Translations under genes and position numbers: made by a program | Assembly (NCBI GenBank): GCA_963819645.1 | Contig: CAWFWZ010000010.1 | Coordinates: 62,001 to 126,000 of the forward strand | DNA: 64,000 nt | Reading direction: 5' to 3' | DNA from: CAVVDY01 sp963819645 | GTDB taxonomy: Bacteria; Acidobacteriota; Terriglobia; Terriglobales; Acidobacteriaceae | Notes under the pieces: generated by a model | The model's database searches: none | What the model saw: the letters and a program-made list of their open reading frames with translations, nothing else | What the model was told of the DNA's origin: nothing | Shown: positions 9,325 through 19,561 of the stretch, piece after piece | Layout of the letters: every line of letters begins with the position of its first letter | How positions within the stretch are numbered: the first letter of the stretch is position 1

Positions 9325-9858
9325 ATGACCATCTTGGCTTATCTGTTCGTCGTCTTTGCGGTCCTGGTACACGCCCGTTTCCTGGCGATGCCGTTCCACT
9401 TCACGCCGGTCGCAGCCGCGTTACTGTTCTTCGGCGCGCGTATGCCACGGAAACGGATGATTACGCCGCTGGCGTTGCTCATCCTCTGCGACATTTACCT
9501 GAACAAGTTTGTTTATGCCTATCCGCTGCGATGGGACCAGACGGTGACGTGGCTCTGGTACGCGGCAATCCTGCTGTTCGGCGGTCTGCTGGCGCGCAAC
9601 ACCTCGGTGCTGCGGGTTGTCGGCGCGTCGCTGGTGGCGTCGGTGTCGTTCTTCCTGGTGAGCAATTTCGCCGTGTGGACGGTTTCGCGCGAGATGTATC
9701 CGGCGACCTGGAACGGACTGGTAACGTGCATGGCCGCGGGCGTTCCGTTCTTCCGCAACACCGCGGTGTCGGACCTGCTGTTCAGCGCGGTGTTCTTCGG
9801 CGCGGGATATTTGGTGAGCCAGCGCGCGCAGGAGAGGACGTCGGTCGCGCTGCGGTAG
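9325..9858 (+). CDS. DUF6580-like integral membrane protein
   Basis: A 177-residue protein with five or so hydrophobic segments and very few charged residues. Features matching DUF6580 proteins as I remember them are FTPVAAALLFFGARM near residue 27, LVASVSFFLVSNFAVW near residue 110, and CMAAGVPFFRNTAVSDLLFSAVFFGAGYL at the end. The ATG at 9325 is preceded by AGGGAATTTCTAA, a weak site. Function is unknown; relatives are often near cobalamin or transporter genes, but nothing here supports that. Confidence 0.75.
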   Translation: MTILAYLFVVFAVLVHARFLAMPFHFTPVAAALLFFGARMPRKRMITPLALLILCDIYLNKFVYAYPLRWDQTVTWLWYAAILLFGGLLARNTSVLRVVGASLVASVSFFLVSNFAVWTVSREMYPATWNGLVTCMAAGVPFFRNTAVSDLLFSAVFFGAGYLVSQRAQERTSVALR

Positions 9859-9871
9859 GGCAGTTTGAAGG

Positions 9872-9891
9872 GGACGGCCTTCAGGCCGTCC
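9872..9891 (+). terminator. Hairpin after the DUF6580 gene
   Basis: GGACGGCCT-TC-AGGCCGTCC is a perfect nine-base-pair stem 14 bases after the stop codon at 9858, placed where a terminator is expected. A second stem, GGTCGC-GAAA-GCGACC, is at 9927-9942 inside a GTAATCCCGAG repeat. There is only a short T-rich tail. Confidence 0.6.
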
Positions 9892-10007
9892 ATACATTGT
9901 TCCCTTAAACAATTTTGTAATCCCGAGGTCGCGAAAGCGACCGAGGGACCCGCTTTACGACATGGCAAAACAGATCCCTTCATGCCTAGTCAGGCGATGA
10001 CACTCCG

Positions 10008-10403
10008 TTACATCGACTGCCCGCTACGCATCTTCTGAATCATTGCTTCCCGCTCCTGCTGGCGGATCTGCTCGAACTTCTGATACTGCTGGGGATTGAG
10101 AATCGGCTTTACCTTGGCGTCCATATCGGTGCCAACCTGCTTTAACTGCATTACTTTTTCAAGCGGGCCAAGCGACGTATTTGCCTTGATGGCCTTCATC
10201 TTCTTGGCATCTTCCATCATGATGGGCAGCATCTGCTTTTTCTGCTGCGGCGTCAGTTGCAGCTCAGTCGACATTTTTTCGAGCTTGGCGATGGCTTCCT
10301 GCTTCTCGGGCGAGGGCGGCTCCTGAGCGATCGCGAATTGCGCGAACAGTTGCAAGGCCAGTGCGCATAACAGCAACATCAGTGTGGTTTTCTGTGGCTT
10401 CAT
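10008..10403 (-). CDS. Spy/CpxP-like periplasmic LTXXQ protein
   Basis: A 131-residue exported protein. The start is the ATG at 10403, preceded by GGAGAG; longer in-frame extensions lie upstream of that site. Residues 1-25 are a signal peptide ending in AIAQ. The mature part is helical, with LQLTPQQKKQMLPIMMEDAKKMKAIK matching the LTXXQ motif of Spy/CpxP chaperone-like proteins. A second helical pair follows (ILNPQQYQKFEQIRQQERE). It likely acts in periplasmic stress or folding. It stands alone; the rng terminator is just upstream. Confidence 0.8.
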   Translation of the reverse strand: MKPQKTTLMLLLCALALQLFAQFAIAQEPPSPEKQEAIAKLEKMSTELQLTPQQKKQMLPIMMEDAKKMKAIKANTSLGPLEKVMQLKQVGTDMDAKVKPILNPQQYQKFEQIRQQEREAMIQKMRSGQSM

Positions 10404-10535
10404 ACTCTCCTCATGAAAGACGTGGTTCGCCCCGGGGAATTCTCGGTGTGCATGCAAATCAGAAAGGACGCACAGAATGTTATGCGGGAGAGGACGCGAG
10501 TGTAAAGAGGAAAGCGCAATGCGGAACTGAACAAA

Positions 10536-10570
10536 CCCCCACCCCGCCAAAGGATGGCGGAATGGGGCAC
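10536..10570 (-). terminator. Hairpin terminator downstream of rng
   Basis: CCCCGCCA-AAGGA-TGGCGGAATGGGG forms a strong stem about 50 bases beyond the rng stop codon on the minus strand. Near-identical 'CCCCACCCCGGC...GGAATGGGGCA' hairpins end other genes here (37991-38023), so this is a recurring terminator type in the genome. Confidence 0.65.
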
Positions 10571-10618
10571 CCTCAAGATTCGTAGATGACCCGCAACGCA
10601 CGAACCACCATCCACTGA

Positions 10619-13612
10619 TTAGTGGATGTCGAAGTTCTCCTGGTGCAGCAGCGGATCGCTCTTGACGATCACGGTCTTGCCGATCAGCTCTTCGATTTCG
10701 GCGATGAGCTTGCCGTTGTTGGCCTTCAGCGCTTTGGCGACTTCAGGATTCACGCGCAGGGTGACGTCCTTGCGATCGTGCTGCTTGATCATCTTGCGCA
10801 TCTCGACGTAGATGTCGTTGCAGACCGTGGTTACGGACTTCACGAAGCCCGCGCCGGTGCAATACGGACAAGGCTCGCCGAGCGTGCGCTCCAGCGACTG
10901 CTTCACGCGCTTGCGGGTGATGGCCACCAATCCAAAGTCGTTGAACTGAAGAACCTTGGACGGCGCGCGGTCGGCACGCAGCGCATCTTCCAGCGCCGCC
11001 ATGACCTTCTGGCGGTTCTTGCGCTCATCCATGTCGATGAAGTCGATGACGATGATGCCGCCCAGGTCGCGCAGGCGAATCTGGCGCACGATCTCCTTGA
11101 TGGCATCGACGTTGGTCTTGACGATGGTGTCTTCCAGTCGCTGCGTCTTGCCGACATACTTGCCGGTGTTGATGTCGATGGCGACCAGCGCTTCGGTCTG
11201 GTTGATGACGATGTGAGCCGCCGCTCTTCAGCCACACTTTCGACTTGAGCGAGTGGTCGATCTCGTCCTGAATGCCGAACTGCTCGAACAGCGGCGTCTC
11301 TTTGGTGTACAGCTTGATGCGGCGCACCAGCGAAGGCTGGAAGCGGTTGGCGAAGCGGATGACGCGCTCGTACTCGTCTTCGGTGTCGACCCAGATCTGC
11401 GAGAACGTCGGCGTTGACCTGGTCGCGCAGGACGCGCTCCACCAGGTTGAGGTCGTGATAGATCAGCGCCGGCGACTTGCTGGTTTCGGCGCGGGTCTTG
11501 ATCTCGGTCCACAGATGCTTCAGGAAGCGGATGTCGGCGCGCAGCTCGTCTTCCTTGATGTTGGCGGCGGCGGTGCGGACGATGAAGCCGCCCAAACCGT
11601 TCTCGCGCTCGCTGGTAACGATGCGCTTCAGGCGCTGGCGCTCTTCGTCGGAGTTGATCTTGCGCGAGACGCCGACATGATTGACCGTCGGCATGTAGAC
11701 CAGGAAGCGGCCCGGCAACGCGATGTGGCTGGTGATGCGCGCGCCCTTCTTGCCGATGGGCTCCTTGGCAATCTGGATCAGGACTTCCTGGCCTTCCTTC
11801 AGCAGATCGGTGATCAGCGGCTGTGAGCGGTTGGAGTGTGGACGAGGGCGAACGTTGTTGCGGCGGCTGCTGCGGCGGCCACGCTGTCCGCGGCGATCAT
11901 AGCTCGGACGCTCGGTCTGGCGCTGCTGATAAGCCACGGTCGGCGACGCGGCGCGCACTTCGGCGCGTCCGTTGGTCTCTTCCTCTTCCTCGTCGTCATC
12001 GTTTTCGTCTTCGCTCGAAGCCTGATAGGTCTCGCCGCGCTCTCGGCGGCGAGCACTTCGTCTTCGTCGACGTCGGCGATCTTCGGAAGCCAGCGCTCGC
12101 CGTAGCCGTTGTCGGCGTCGAGGGTTTCCTCAACCAGGTCGAGATCGGAATCCGCCGCCGCTTCGCTGAGAGCTTCGATGTCCTCAGGCACGGGATGGAA
12201 TTCCATCTCTTCGTCTTCCAGGGTCTCGTGCTCCAGCGTGCGGCCTTCGGGCGCGATTTCCGGAGCAGCAGCGTGACCCGGGAAAGGCAACGAGTCTTCG
12301 CGCGTCGCTCGCTCGTCAGGCTGAATGTGCGCAACGGTCTGTTCGGCGTCGAAGTCTACCGGCGCCGGCTCGCTGTCGTAAGAATCGTCTGCCGGCTCCG
12401 AAAGCTCGGAAGCGAGTATGACGATGCGGCTCGACCAGCGGATCTTCGACGGCGGACCGGCTCGACTCCTCAACTTCGTAGTCGTCGAAATCGCGGCGCT
12501 CGGCGACTTCAAACACCGTCTCCGAATCGTCGCGATCGTCGGCATGGCTGTCTTTCTTCGCTGCGGGGGAGACAGTCGTCGCTTCGACGTCGGTCTTGCT
12601 CGAGGCGTGTTCCTCGCTATCGCGTGATGGATGATGCGCGCCGGCGGCAGCCCATTCCAACTGCTCAGGTTCGGTGGCGACGTGGCCGTGCTGCGGTTCG
12701 CTGGCATGCGACCTTGCCGAGGATGCCGACTCCGTCGTCTCCTCGATCGGTACTTCAGTCTGCTGTTCTCGATCTTCCTGCGTGGCAGCGAAGAAATCTC
12801 GCGTGGGAGGCTCGTCGCCCCAGTCTTCATTCTGACTTTGCGCGTGCTGGCTCAGGACTGCGAGCTTACTGCGTGTGGCTCGGGCTCCGGGGCGCGACCG
12901 CGATACTTCGAAATCGATTCGCCCGGCAGAATGATGGGCGTGTATCCCGGCGGCGGCCCAAAGTCCTGGCGTGATTCCCGTCGTGATTCCTGGCGCGATT
13001 CCGGTCGCGATTCCTGACGTGATTCCTGACGCGGCGTCTCAGCCCGTGCGGGCGTCGGCGGTTCGGCTGATGCCTCGGTGCGCGATGGCTGCTCCTCGTC
13101 GCGCCCGCGACGTCCGCCACGACGGCGGCGGCGTCCACGCCAGCGACGGGCGCCTTCGGAATCACTCTCATCGCCAGCGGCGGCGTTAGACTCGCCCTCT
13201 GCTTCCGCTTCGCCATCCCCGTTCGAAGCGGTGAAATCTTCGGCGACATCCTCGACCTCCGCCTCGACGTCTTCCTCGACTTGGGCAGGCGAGGGTGCGG
13301 CTGTCTGCTGTTCCTTGCGGCCTGAGATCTACCGTTCCCCGTCCTGCAGGGATGTCGTCGAACTCTTCTCGTCTTCCTCGCCCGATTTCCAGAAAGTCGG
13401 AAACATACAGGAAGGCATCGCGCTCCAGGCCGATATCGACGAAAGCCGACTGCATGCCGGGAAGCACGCGCGTCACGCGGCCTTTGTAGATGGAACCCGC
13501 AAGGGTGTATTCGTTCTCGCGCTCGAAAAATACTTCGGCGAGCTGATCGTCTTCCGTCAACGCCAACACGGGTCTCGTGCGGCGTAGAAGACACATACAA
13601 TTCTTTGTTCAT
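10619..13612 (-). CDS. rng: Ribonuclease G/E family endoribonuclease with a very long insertion, multiply frameshifted in this sequence
   Basis: Pieces in all three minus frames assemble into one Rne/Rng protein of about 1000 residues. Order: MNKELYVSSTPHETRVAL, then the first half of an S1 domain (GSIYKGRVTRVLPGMQSAFVDIGLERDAFLYVSDF, near 13400). Next comes a roughly 500-residue low-complexity stretch rich in acidic residues, Arg and RQES repeats. The S1 second half follows (LLKEGQEVLIQIAKEPIGKKGARITSHI, near 11800), then the catalytic core with NQTEALVAIDINTGKYVGK, LGGIIVIDFIDM and the zinc-link GEPCPYCTGAGFVKS. Frame changes occur near 13565, 13320, 12420, 12030, 11420 and 11225. It is the last gene of mrdA-rodA-rng and acts in RNA processing and decay. 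Confidence 0.9.
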
Positions 13613-14142
13613 GGATACTCCGGTTCAGCGGCGCGGTGAGCCGGGAAGCGGACAGGAAGGATAGATCTCGGTGTGACTAGGTCCGAAGCAAGCTTCTAAG
13701 CACACCTGGGCTGATGCCGAGGTGGTCCTGGACCTGATTCGCGCTACTGCTTTTTGTGGAATCTTGTGCACCGAGTAATCAGGCGCGTTGCCGAAGGTTT
13801 GTGGCCTCACTCCCAGACTGGCGACATTAACCGCGTCACTCGACGCCGGCTGCAATCTCTGGTGGGGCCGTTTCCCGCCTACCGCAACGAACCTTGCAAT
13901 CCCTGTCCGGTCCCTTTCCAAAGCGACCGGTGAATTACCCTCTTATCGCGAGGGCGTTCGTAATCTTGTTGTCACCCATTCGAAGGTCCATCTATCTTGC
14001 TGGAACACCTCGCGGCGAGTGAAACCGCTTTGCTACTACTCAGGGACCGAGTCCCCCAGGGGCTAAAGCCCTGTCGTTCTGTCTGCTCTGCGACACGGCT
14101 AAAGCCGTGCCCCTTCAAAACCCTAATTCACGAACCCATAGC
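13613..14142. other. Gap without a recognised gene between rodA and rng
   Basis: About 530 bases. Frames here give only unfamiliar, low-quality peptides. Near 14040-14115 are two short stem-forming motifs of the GGGGCTAAAGCCC and ACGGCTAAAGCCGTGCCCC kind, related to the ends of the family A repeats. The gap separates rng from rodA, so rng may have its own promoter here. Confidence 0.5.
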
Positions 14143-15235
14143 TCAGTTCACGAACCGGCGCATACGAATGTTCATCACAATACCCAGCGCCAGGAACATG
14201 AACAGTACCGACGATCCCCCGTAACTCATTAACGGCAAGGGGATACCCGTGACCGGCATGAAACCAACCACCATTCCGACGTTGACCAGGATATGGAACG
14301 CGAGAACCGCGACCACGCCCATGACCACGAAGGCCCCAGCCCGGTCAGGAGCCGTCTGAGCGTTCTGAATCAGACGCATCAGCACGATAAAGTATAGCAG
14401 CAGGACGGCCATCGCGCCTATGAAGCCGTGTTCCTCGGCGAAGGCGGCGAAGATGAAGTCGGTGTGCGGCACCGGCAGGAACTGACCCTGCGTCTGGCTG
14501 CCCTGCGCCGTTCCCTTGCCGAAGATTCCGCCTGAGCCCACCGCGACCAGCGACTGTATGACCTGATATCCCTTGCCTTGCGAGTCGGCTTCCGGCTGCA
14601 TAAAGCTGGTCAGCCGGTCTCGCTGATAGGGCTTCAGGAAATGCCAGCCCACTGGAGCCAGCAGGCCCGCTATCGCCAGAACGACCAGCGCGTGCCGCAG
14701 CTTCATGCCTCCCAGGAACAGTCCCATGATCGCGATCGGCAGATAGGTCAGCGCGGTGCCGAGGTCGGGCTGCGACAGGACCATCAGCATGGGAACGCCC
14801 ACCAGCGCCGCGGCCTTGACCATGTCCTGGCCGTCGGGATCGCCTTTCACGTTATCGGAGAAATACTTCGCCATCGCCAGAATGAGCACCAGCTTCACCC
14901 ATTCCGATGGCTGAAAGTGGCCGATGACCGGGAACCTGAATCCAGCGGCGAGCGCCCAGGTACTTTTGCCCGAACAGCTTCACCGCTACCAGCGAAGCAA
15001 TCGAGATGATGTAGAACAGCGGCACTCGCGCCAGCAGAGCGTGATAGTTGAACAGGCTCACGATGAACATGAGCGCGACGCCGCCCAGGACCCAGTACAT
15101 CTGCTTGATGTGAACGCCGACGAACTTGGTGCCGAGCGTCGCGCTGTAGATTTCGACCACGCCCAGCGCGCAGATCAGCAGGATGAGCACCAGCAGCACC
15201 CAGTCGAAATCGCGGAACGAAACGTATCGGCTCAC
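14143..15235 (-). CDS. rodA: Rod-shape peptidoglycan glycosyltransferase RodA, frameshifted in this sequence
   Basis: A SEDS-family polytopic membrane protein that polymerises glycan strands in side-wall growth with PBP2. It starts at a GTG at 15235 (VSRYVSFRDFDWVLLVL), overlapping the mrdA stop. The first frame reaches KLFGQKYLGARRWIQVP. An extra G near 14929-14932 then shifts frame, and the second continues VIGHFQPSEWVKLVLILAMAKYF, the conserved FQPSE block. It runs through the QPDLGTAL motif, KPYQRDRLTSF and FMPVTGIPLPLMSYGGSS, all RodA/FtsW hallmarks. Corrected length is about 364 residues. Confidence 0.93.
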
Positions 15236-17488
15236 GGATGGTTTTCCTGGATAAGCTCGGCCGTCGGAGGGGCGACCGGGCCGGCGGCGGGCTGAGCGGG
15301 CGGCAGTTGGCGGAGCCGATTGCGGCTTGGGCGCCGGCTTCTTCTGATTCGGCTCAGGCGCAGGCTGCTCGCCTTCACTGCGCAACGATGGCTGCGCAGG
15401 CTGAGCGCCGGAATCGCTTTCGGGCTCGGCCATCTCGGTGTGCGACTCGGTGGTTTGCAGCTCGCGAGCTTCGGCAGGCTTCGCGGTCGCCATTCCCGGA
15501 GCAGCCGCCACCGGCTTGATCTTGCCTGCTGGCGTCGATGTTGAAGTGTCCGGCTCTGCAGCTTGTCTGGCGGGCGGACCGCTGGTATTGGCATCGCCCT
15601 CATGCCACACGGCTGCGACCTCTGCCTTACCGGCTTCGGGCTGAGCGCCGCCGTTCGCCTTGGCAACCAGGGTCTGGCGCGTGCGCTGCTTCTCGCACGT
15701 AGGCTGCGATCACCTTGGTCGCTACGACTGCGGCCAACGCTCCGTGCTCGCCACCTTCGAACAGGCAGGCGACAACGATTTCAGGATTGCGCCGCGGGGC
15801 TGACGCCGACGAACCAGCCGTTGTCTTTGAACTGGCCCTTCTCCTTCGCGCTCATCTTCTTCTTCAAGTCGTTGGACACCGTCTGCGCGCTGCCGGTCTT
15901 GCCCGCGATGTCGACGCCTTTAACTGCGCGCACGTCCGGCGGTACCCATGGGCGAAACCACCTCCGCCATGGCATCGGTGATGGTGATCCAGTTCTTCTC
16001 GTCGATCGGAATCTTGGTTTCGTCGCGGTAGGTCGATACCTGCTTGAATCCCGGCGGGAACTGATCGGGAAATGCCAGGTGCGGGTGCACCAGCACTCCG
16101 TCGGTAGTGATGGCGCCGACGGCGCGCGCAAGCTGAATCGGCGTGGTGGCGACGGCGCCCTGTCCGATGCCGACGGAAATCGTTTCGCCCGCGTACCACT
16201 TCTGCTTGAAGTTCTTGATCTTCCATTCCTCCGACGGCATTACGCCGGAGACTTCCTGCGGCAGATCAATGCCGGTCTTCTGCCCGAGGCCGAGCATGGT
16301 CGCCCACTTCGCGATCTTGCTGATGCCCAGCTTTTCCGCCAGTGTGTAGAAGTACGAGTCGCACGACTGGTAAGATGGCCTTCTGATCGTCACGCTGCCG
16401 TGCGAGCCGTGATTGGCCGCGATCCAGCACTTGAAGAAGCGTCCGTAGAAGGTCTTGCCGCCGCCGCAGTTCACGACCAGGTCCTGCGCGATTCCTTCCT
16501 GCAGGCCGGCCGTCGCCATGATGGTCTTGAAGACCGAGCCCGGAGCGAGTTGCGCCTGGATAGCTTTGTTGAGCAGCGGCTTGCCGGGATCGGTGATCAG
16601 CCGGTTCCATTCGTCGCGCGTGATCTTCACCGCAAACTCGTTAGGATCGAACGCGGGACGGCTGACCATGGCTAGAATTTCGCCGTTGCGCGGATCCATG
16701 GCAACAATCGCGCCCGGCTTGCCCTCGAGCGCCTCTTCGGCGGCGATCTGCAGATCGAGATCAATGGTGGTGCGAAGCTGCTTGCCGGGAACGGCGGGCA
16801 CATCGCTCAGCGTGCCGACTTCCTTGCCACGGCTGTTGACCAGCACCTGGCGCGAGCCGTTCTTGCCCATCAGGATGTCGTTGTAATAAGCCTCAAGGCC
16901 CGACATGCCGACGATGTCGCCGGGATTGTAGAGCTCCCATTGCGGCTGCTGCAGCATGTCTTCGCTGACCTGGCCGACGTAGCCGATGACGTGCGCCATG
17001 AATCCATTGCGCGGATACAGGCGGCGATGCACGTTGATGATTTCGAGCTCGGGCAGTTCGGCGATGTGCGATTCGATGAACGCCAGCTCGTCAGGCGTGA
17101 TGTCGTCCTTCAGGAAGAGCGGCTGATATCCCGGCACCGCGGCCATGCGCTTCAGCCGCGCGCGCAACTCATCCGGCGGCATGTGCAGGCCGGAGGCGAT
17201 GAGATCGGCGTCGGCATTCAGGTCGCGCTTCTGGTCGCGCAGCAGCAGCACGGAAAACGAAGGATAGTTATCGACGATGATGCGGCCTTCGCGGTCGAGG
17301 ATCTTGCCGCGCGGCGCGAGAATCGGCACTTGCTTGATGCGGTTCTGTTCGGCCAGCGAAGTGTAGTAGTCGCTGTGCGCGATCTGCAGGCGCCACAGCC
17401 CGAAGGCGAGAACGAGAAAGACGCCCAGCAGCACGTATTGCACGGCCGTGAGACGACCCTCCGAAACTTTGTCCTTGCGGCCTAACAT
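15232..17488 (-). CDS. mrdA: Penicillin-binding protein 2 (elongation transpeptidase), frameshifted in this sequence
   Basis: A class B PBP that cross-links side-wall peptidoglycan with RodA. One cytoplasmic/transmembrane segment (about 15-35) precedes the dimerisation domain. Transpeptidase motifs are SVFK in APGSVFKTIMA, SCD in SYQSCDSYFYTLA, and KTG in DIAGKTGSAQ. Frame breaks fall near 15945, 15795, 15680 and 15310. The joined C-terminus is an unusual Pro/Ala/Glu-rich tail of about 150 residues ending PPTAELIQENHP, and its stop overlaps the rodA GTG. First gene of the mrdA-rodA-rng set; no mreBCD is seen upstream. Confidence 0.92.
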
Positions 17489-17761
17489 CCGGGATTACAG
17501 CCCGCTCTTACAGATTCTTTATTTCGATACAATGCAACTCTTCGCTGTTCTCAGTTTACGGCCAGCTACTCTGCCCATCAGATGTACCAATACCCTGCTG
17601 CGATGGGACTGCGGCTGGAACGACACCCATGAGGAACTCTGTCGTTTATTGTAGTCCGAGTGGCCGGAGGCCCGATGAAAAAAGAGACGTAACTCCCGGC
17701 CCGTTAATGCGATGCCGAGCTTGGTGAAACACCGTAGCCCGTAGGTAGAATGCCTGCCGGC

Positions 17762-19405
17762 TTACCGTGGGAGTCCCGGAAAGCGCGCTGGATCATAGGT
17801 GAACTCTACCAGCCCGTCGCGATAATCAATCTTGGCCTTCAGCAGCCGCAGGGTCGTGAAACCAATAATGCCCGACATTTCGGTGCCCACGTGCTTGCTG
17901 AAGTTCGACAGATCGAAGGTGATCGCCTGCACATTCTTCTGCTTGAAAGGCGCGAATTGCAGGGTAACGCTGTCCGCGGTATAAACCTTGGCAACCGACC
18001 CGCTCAGGCCGCTGATCCGCATTCGATTATTAGAAGAGATGCTTGTCACCTCCTCGGCCGTGCGGGTGCTGATGATGTTGCGGACTGAACCCGAATCAAT
18101 GAGAAACAGCCGCGACTTGGAATCGTTGACCAGCGTCGGAATTAACAGCAGGTGCCCGAAGCGGAATACCTTCGTCCAGTCTTTCATCTCCGGAGCGATG
18201 TAACGATCCTGCGGAAGCCGCAGTGGCTTTTCAGCGCCTTGCGCTCCCGAGGTGTCCTCCGGCGTGATCTCTTCTCCCTCGGTCTCTAACGAAGCCTCGG
18301 CCTCAGCCTGGTCGGGTCGCTTGGGAAGAGGTGACAGATTCATGGTCAGGCCGTAGAAATCGAGGTCGATCAGATACCGGCGAAAAACATCGGCACCAAT
18401 GAGGCCATCCTGATCGCCAAAGGACTTCTCGGTGACGACGACCAGGCAATCCTGAAACTCAAGATCGCCAATGCGGATGTGTTCGGCCGACGCGGTATAT
18501 CCACTGCGCTCGCCTTTGTCGCCGATCCCACCCACGGGCTGCTCCGCAATTCGCGTCAGACCCGCCTTTTCCGCCACGTGGCGGGTCACCAGAATCCCGC
18601 CCGCTCCGGTGTCCAGCATAAGGTGAGAGACATGGTCGTTGAGCTTGACCGGCAGGCCAACGCCCTCAACCATCTTGCTGTTGTGCAGCATGTTTTCCAG
18701 CTTTACCTGTGTCTCATCCACCTTGTTGACCAGCTTGCAGGAGTGCCGAGGCTTGTCGATGGTGGCCTTCAGGAACGCCAGATAGACCTGGAGGTGGCGC
18801 GTTTCTTCGGAGTCATCGGGATGGGGACCCGCCATGTACGACTCAAGCAGCTGGAGCCGGGCCTTGCGCGGCAGGTAGCCCATGCGAGCCCTCATCACCT
18901 CCGGATCCTTGGGATCGATCTCGTAAGCACGTTGTACCTCGTCGTAGGCATGCCGGTGATATGAGGCGGCGTCATACACATCGGCAAGCCCCAGGTAACT
19001 GCGAACATCCTTCGCATCGAGTTTCTGCGCTTTCAGGTAAGCCCCCTGCGCTTCACCGAACAGTCCCATGCGAAACTGCACGTCACCCATGGCCGAGAGG
19101 ACCGATGCAGAGTTTGGGCTGGCCACCAATCCCTGATTGGCAGCTTTAACTGCCTCGTCAATTTTGTTCTGACGTAAGAGCGAGCGGACGAGACCTGCTT
19201 CGGCTGGAGCAAGACTTGGATTGGCCTTGAGCAGCGTTTCGTATGCCGTCTGTGCCTCGGCAAACTTGCCCGAGAGGTAAAGCTGGTCGGCAGCGACGAC
19301 GCCGGAATCCGGTGCGGGATTCTTGCTATCTTGTGCCGGCGCCACCAAAGAAAGAAGGGAGAAAAGGCCGATGAGGACGTAATAGCGAACAAGGAAAATA
19401 TTCAT
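17762..19405 (-). CDS. Exported TPR protein with two retropepsin-like aspartyl protease domains
   Basis: 547 residues with a signal peptide (1-25). Helical TPR repeats span roughly 38-200. Two pepsin-like half-domains follow, each with the catalytic Asp triad: LMLDTGAGG at 263-270 and LFLIDSGSV at 434-441. The first is followed by LIGADVFRRYLIDLDF and the second by IIGFTTLRLLKAKIDY, both standard closing strands of single-domain retropepsin folds. Two such domains in one chain could dimerise intramolecularly. A Glu-rich linker (366-390) separates them. Likely periplasmic; substrates unknown. The stop precedes the mrdA promoter region by 273 bases. Confidence 0.85.
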   Translation of the reverse strand: MNIFLVRYYVLIGLFSLLSLVAPAQDSKNPAPDSGVVAADQLYLSGKFAEAQTAYETLLKANPSLAPAEAGLVRSLLRQNKIDEAVKAANQGLVASPNSASVLSAMGDVQFRMGLFGEAQGAYLKAQKLDAKDVRSYLGLADVYDAASYHRHAYDEVQRAYEIDPKDPEVMRARMGYLPRKARLQLLESYMAGPHPDDSEETRHLQVYLAFLKATIDKPRHSCKLVNKVDETQVKLENMLHNSKMVEGVGLPVKLNDHVSHLMLDTGAGGILVTRHVAEKAGLTRIAEQPVGGIGDKGERSGYTASAEHIRIGDLEFQDCLVVVTEKSFGDQDGLIGADVFRRYLIDLDFYGLTMNLSPLPKRPDQAEAEASLETEGEEITPEDTSGAQGAEKPLRLPQDRYIAPEMKDWTKVFRFGHLLLIPTLVNDSKSRLFLIDSGSVRNIISTRTAEEVTSISSNNRMRISGLSGSVAKVYTADSVTLQFAPFKQKNVQAITFDLSNFSKHVGTEMSGIIGFTTLRLLKAKIDYRDGLVEFTYDPARFPGLPR

Positions 19406-19561
19406 TCAGCTACTCCGGAAGCGGCAGAGTAGCACGAAATATGCACATCATCTGCAGAAAACCAGCATGGGTCCGCAGTCCAGTGCCTGATTGGGATTAG
19501 CTTTTCGTTCGCACACGCAAGGTTAGCGCGGTGGAGTTCTGTTCACAGAAACCAGGCGATC

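Noticed and set aside
11823..12974. 383-codon plus-strand frame and several others over rng
   Set aside because: They are shadows of the low-complexity insertion of rng and show Arg-rich nonsense.
12963..13030. Short tandem repeat that could look CRISPR-like
   Set aside because: It encodes RQES repeats inside rng, with no spacers of regular length.
15563..16675. 370-codon plus-strand frame
   Set aside because: It is antisense to mrdA, which carries the PBP motifs.
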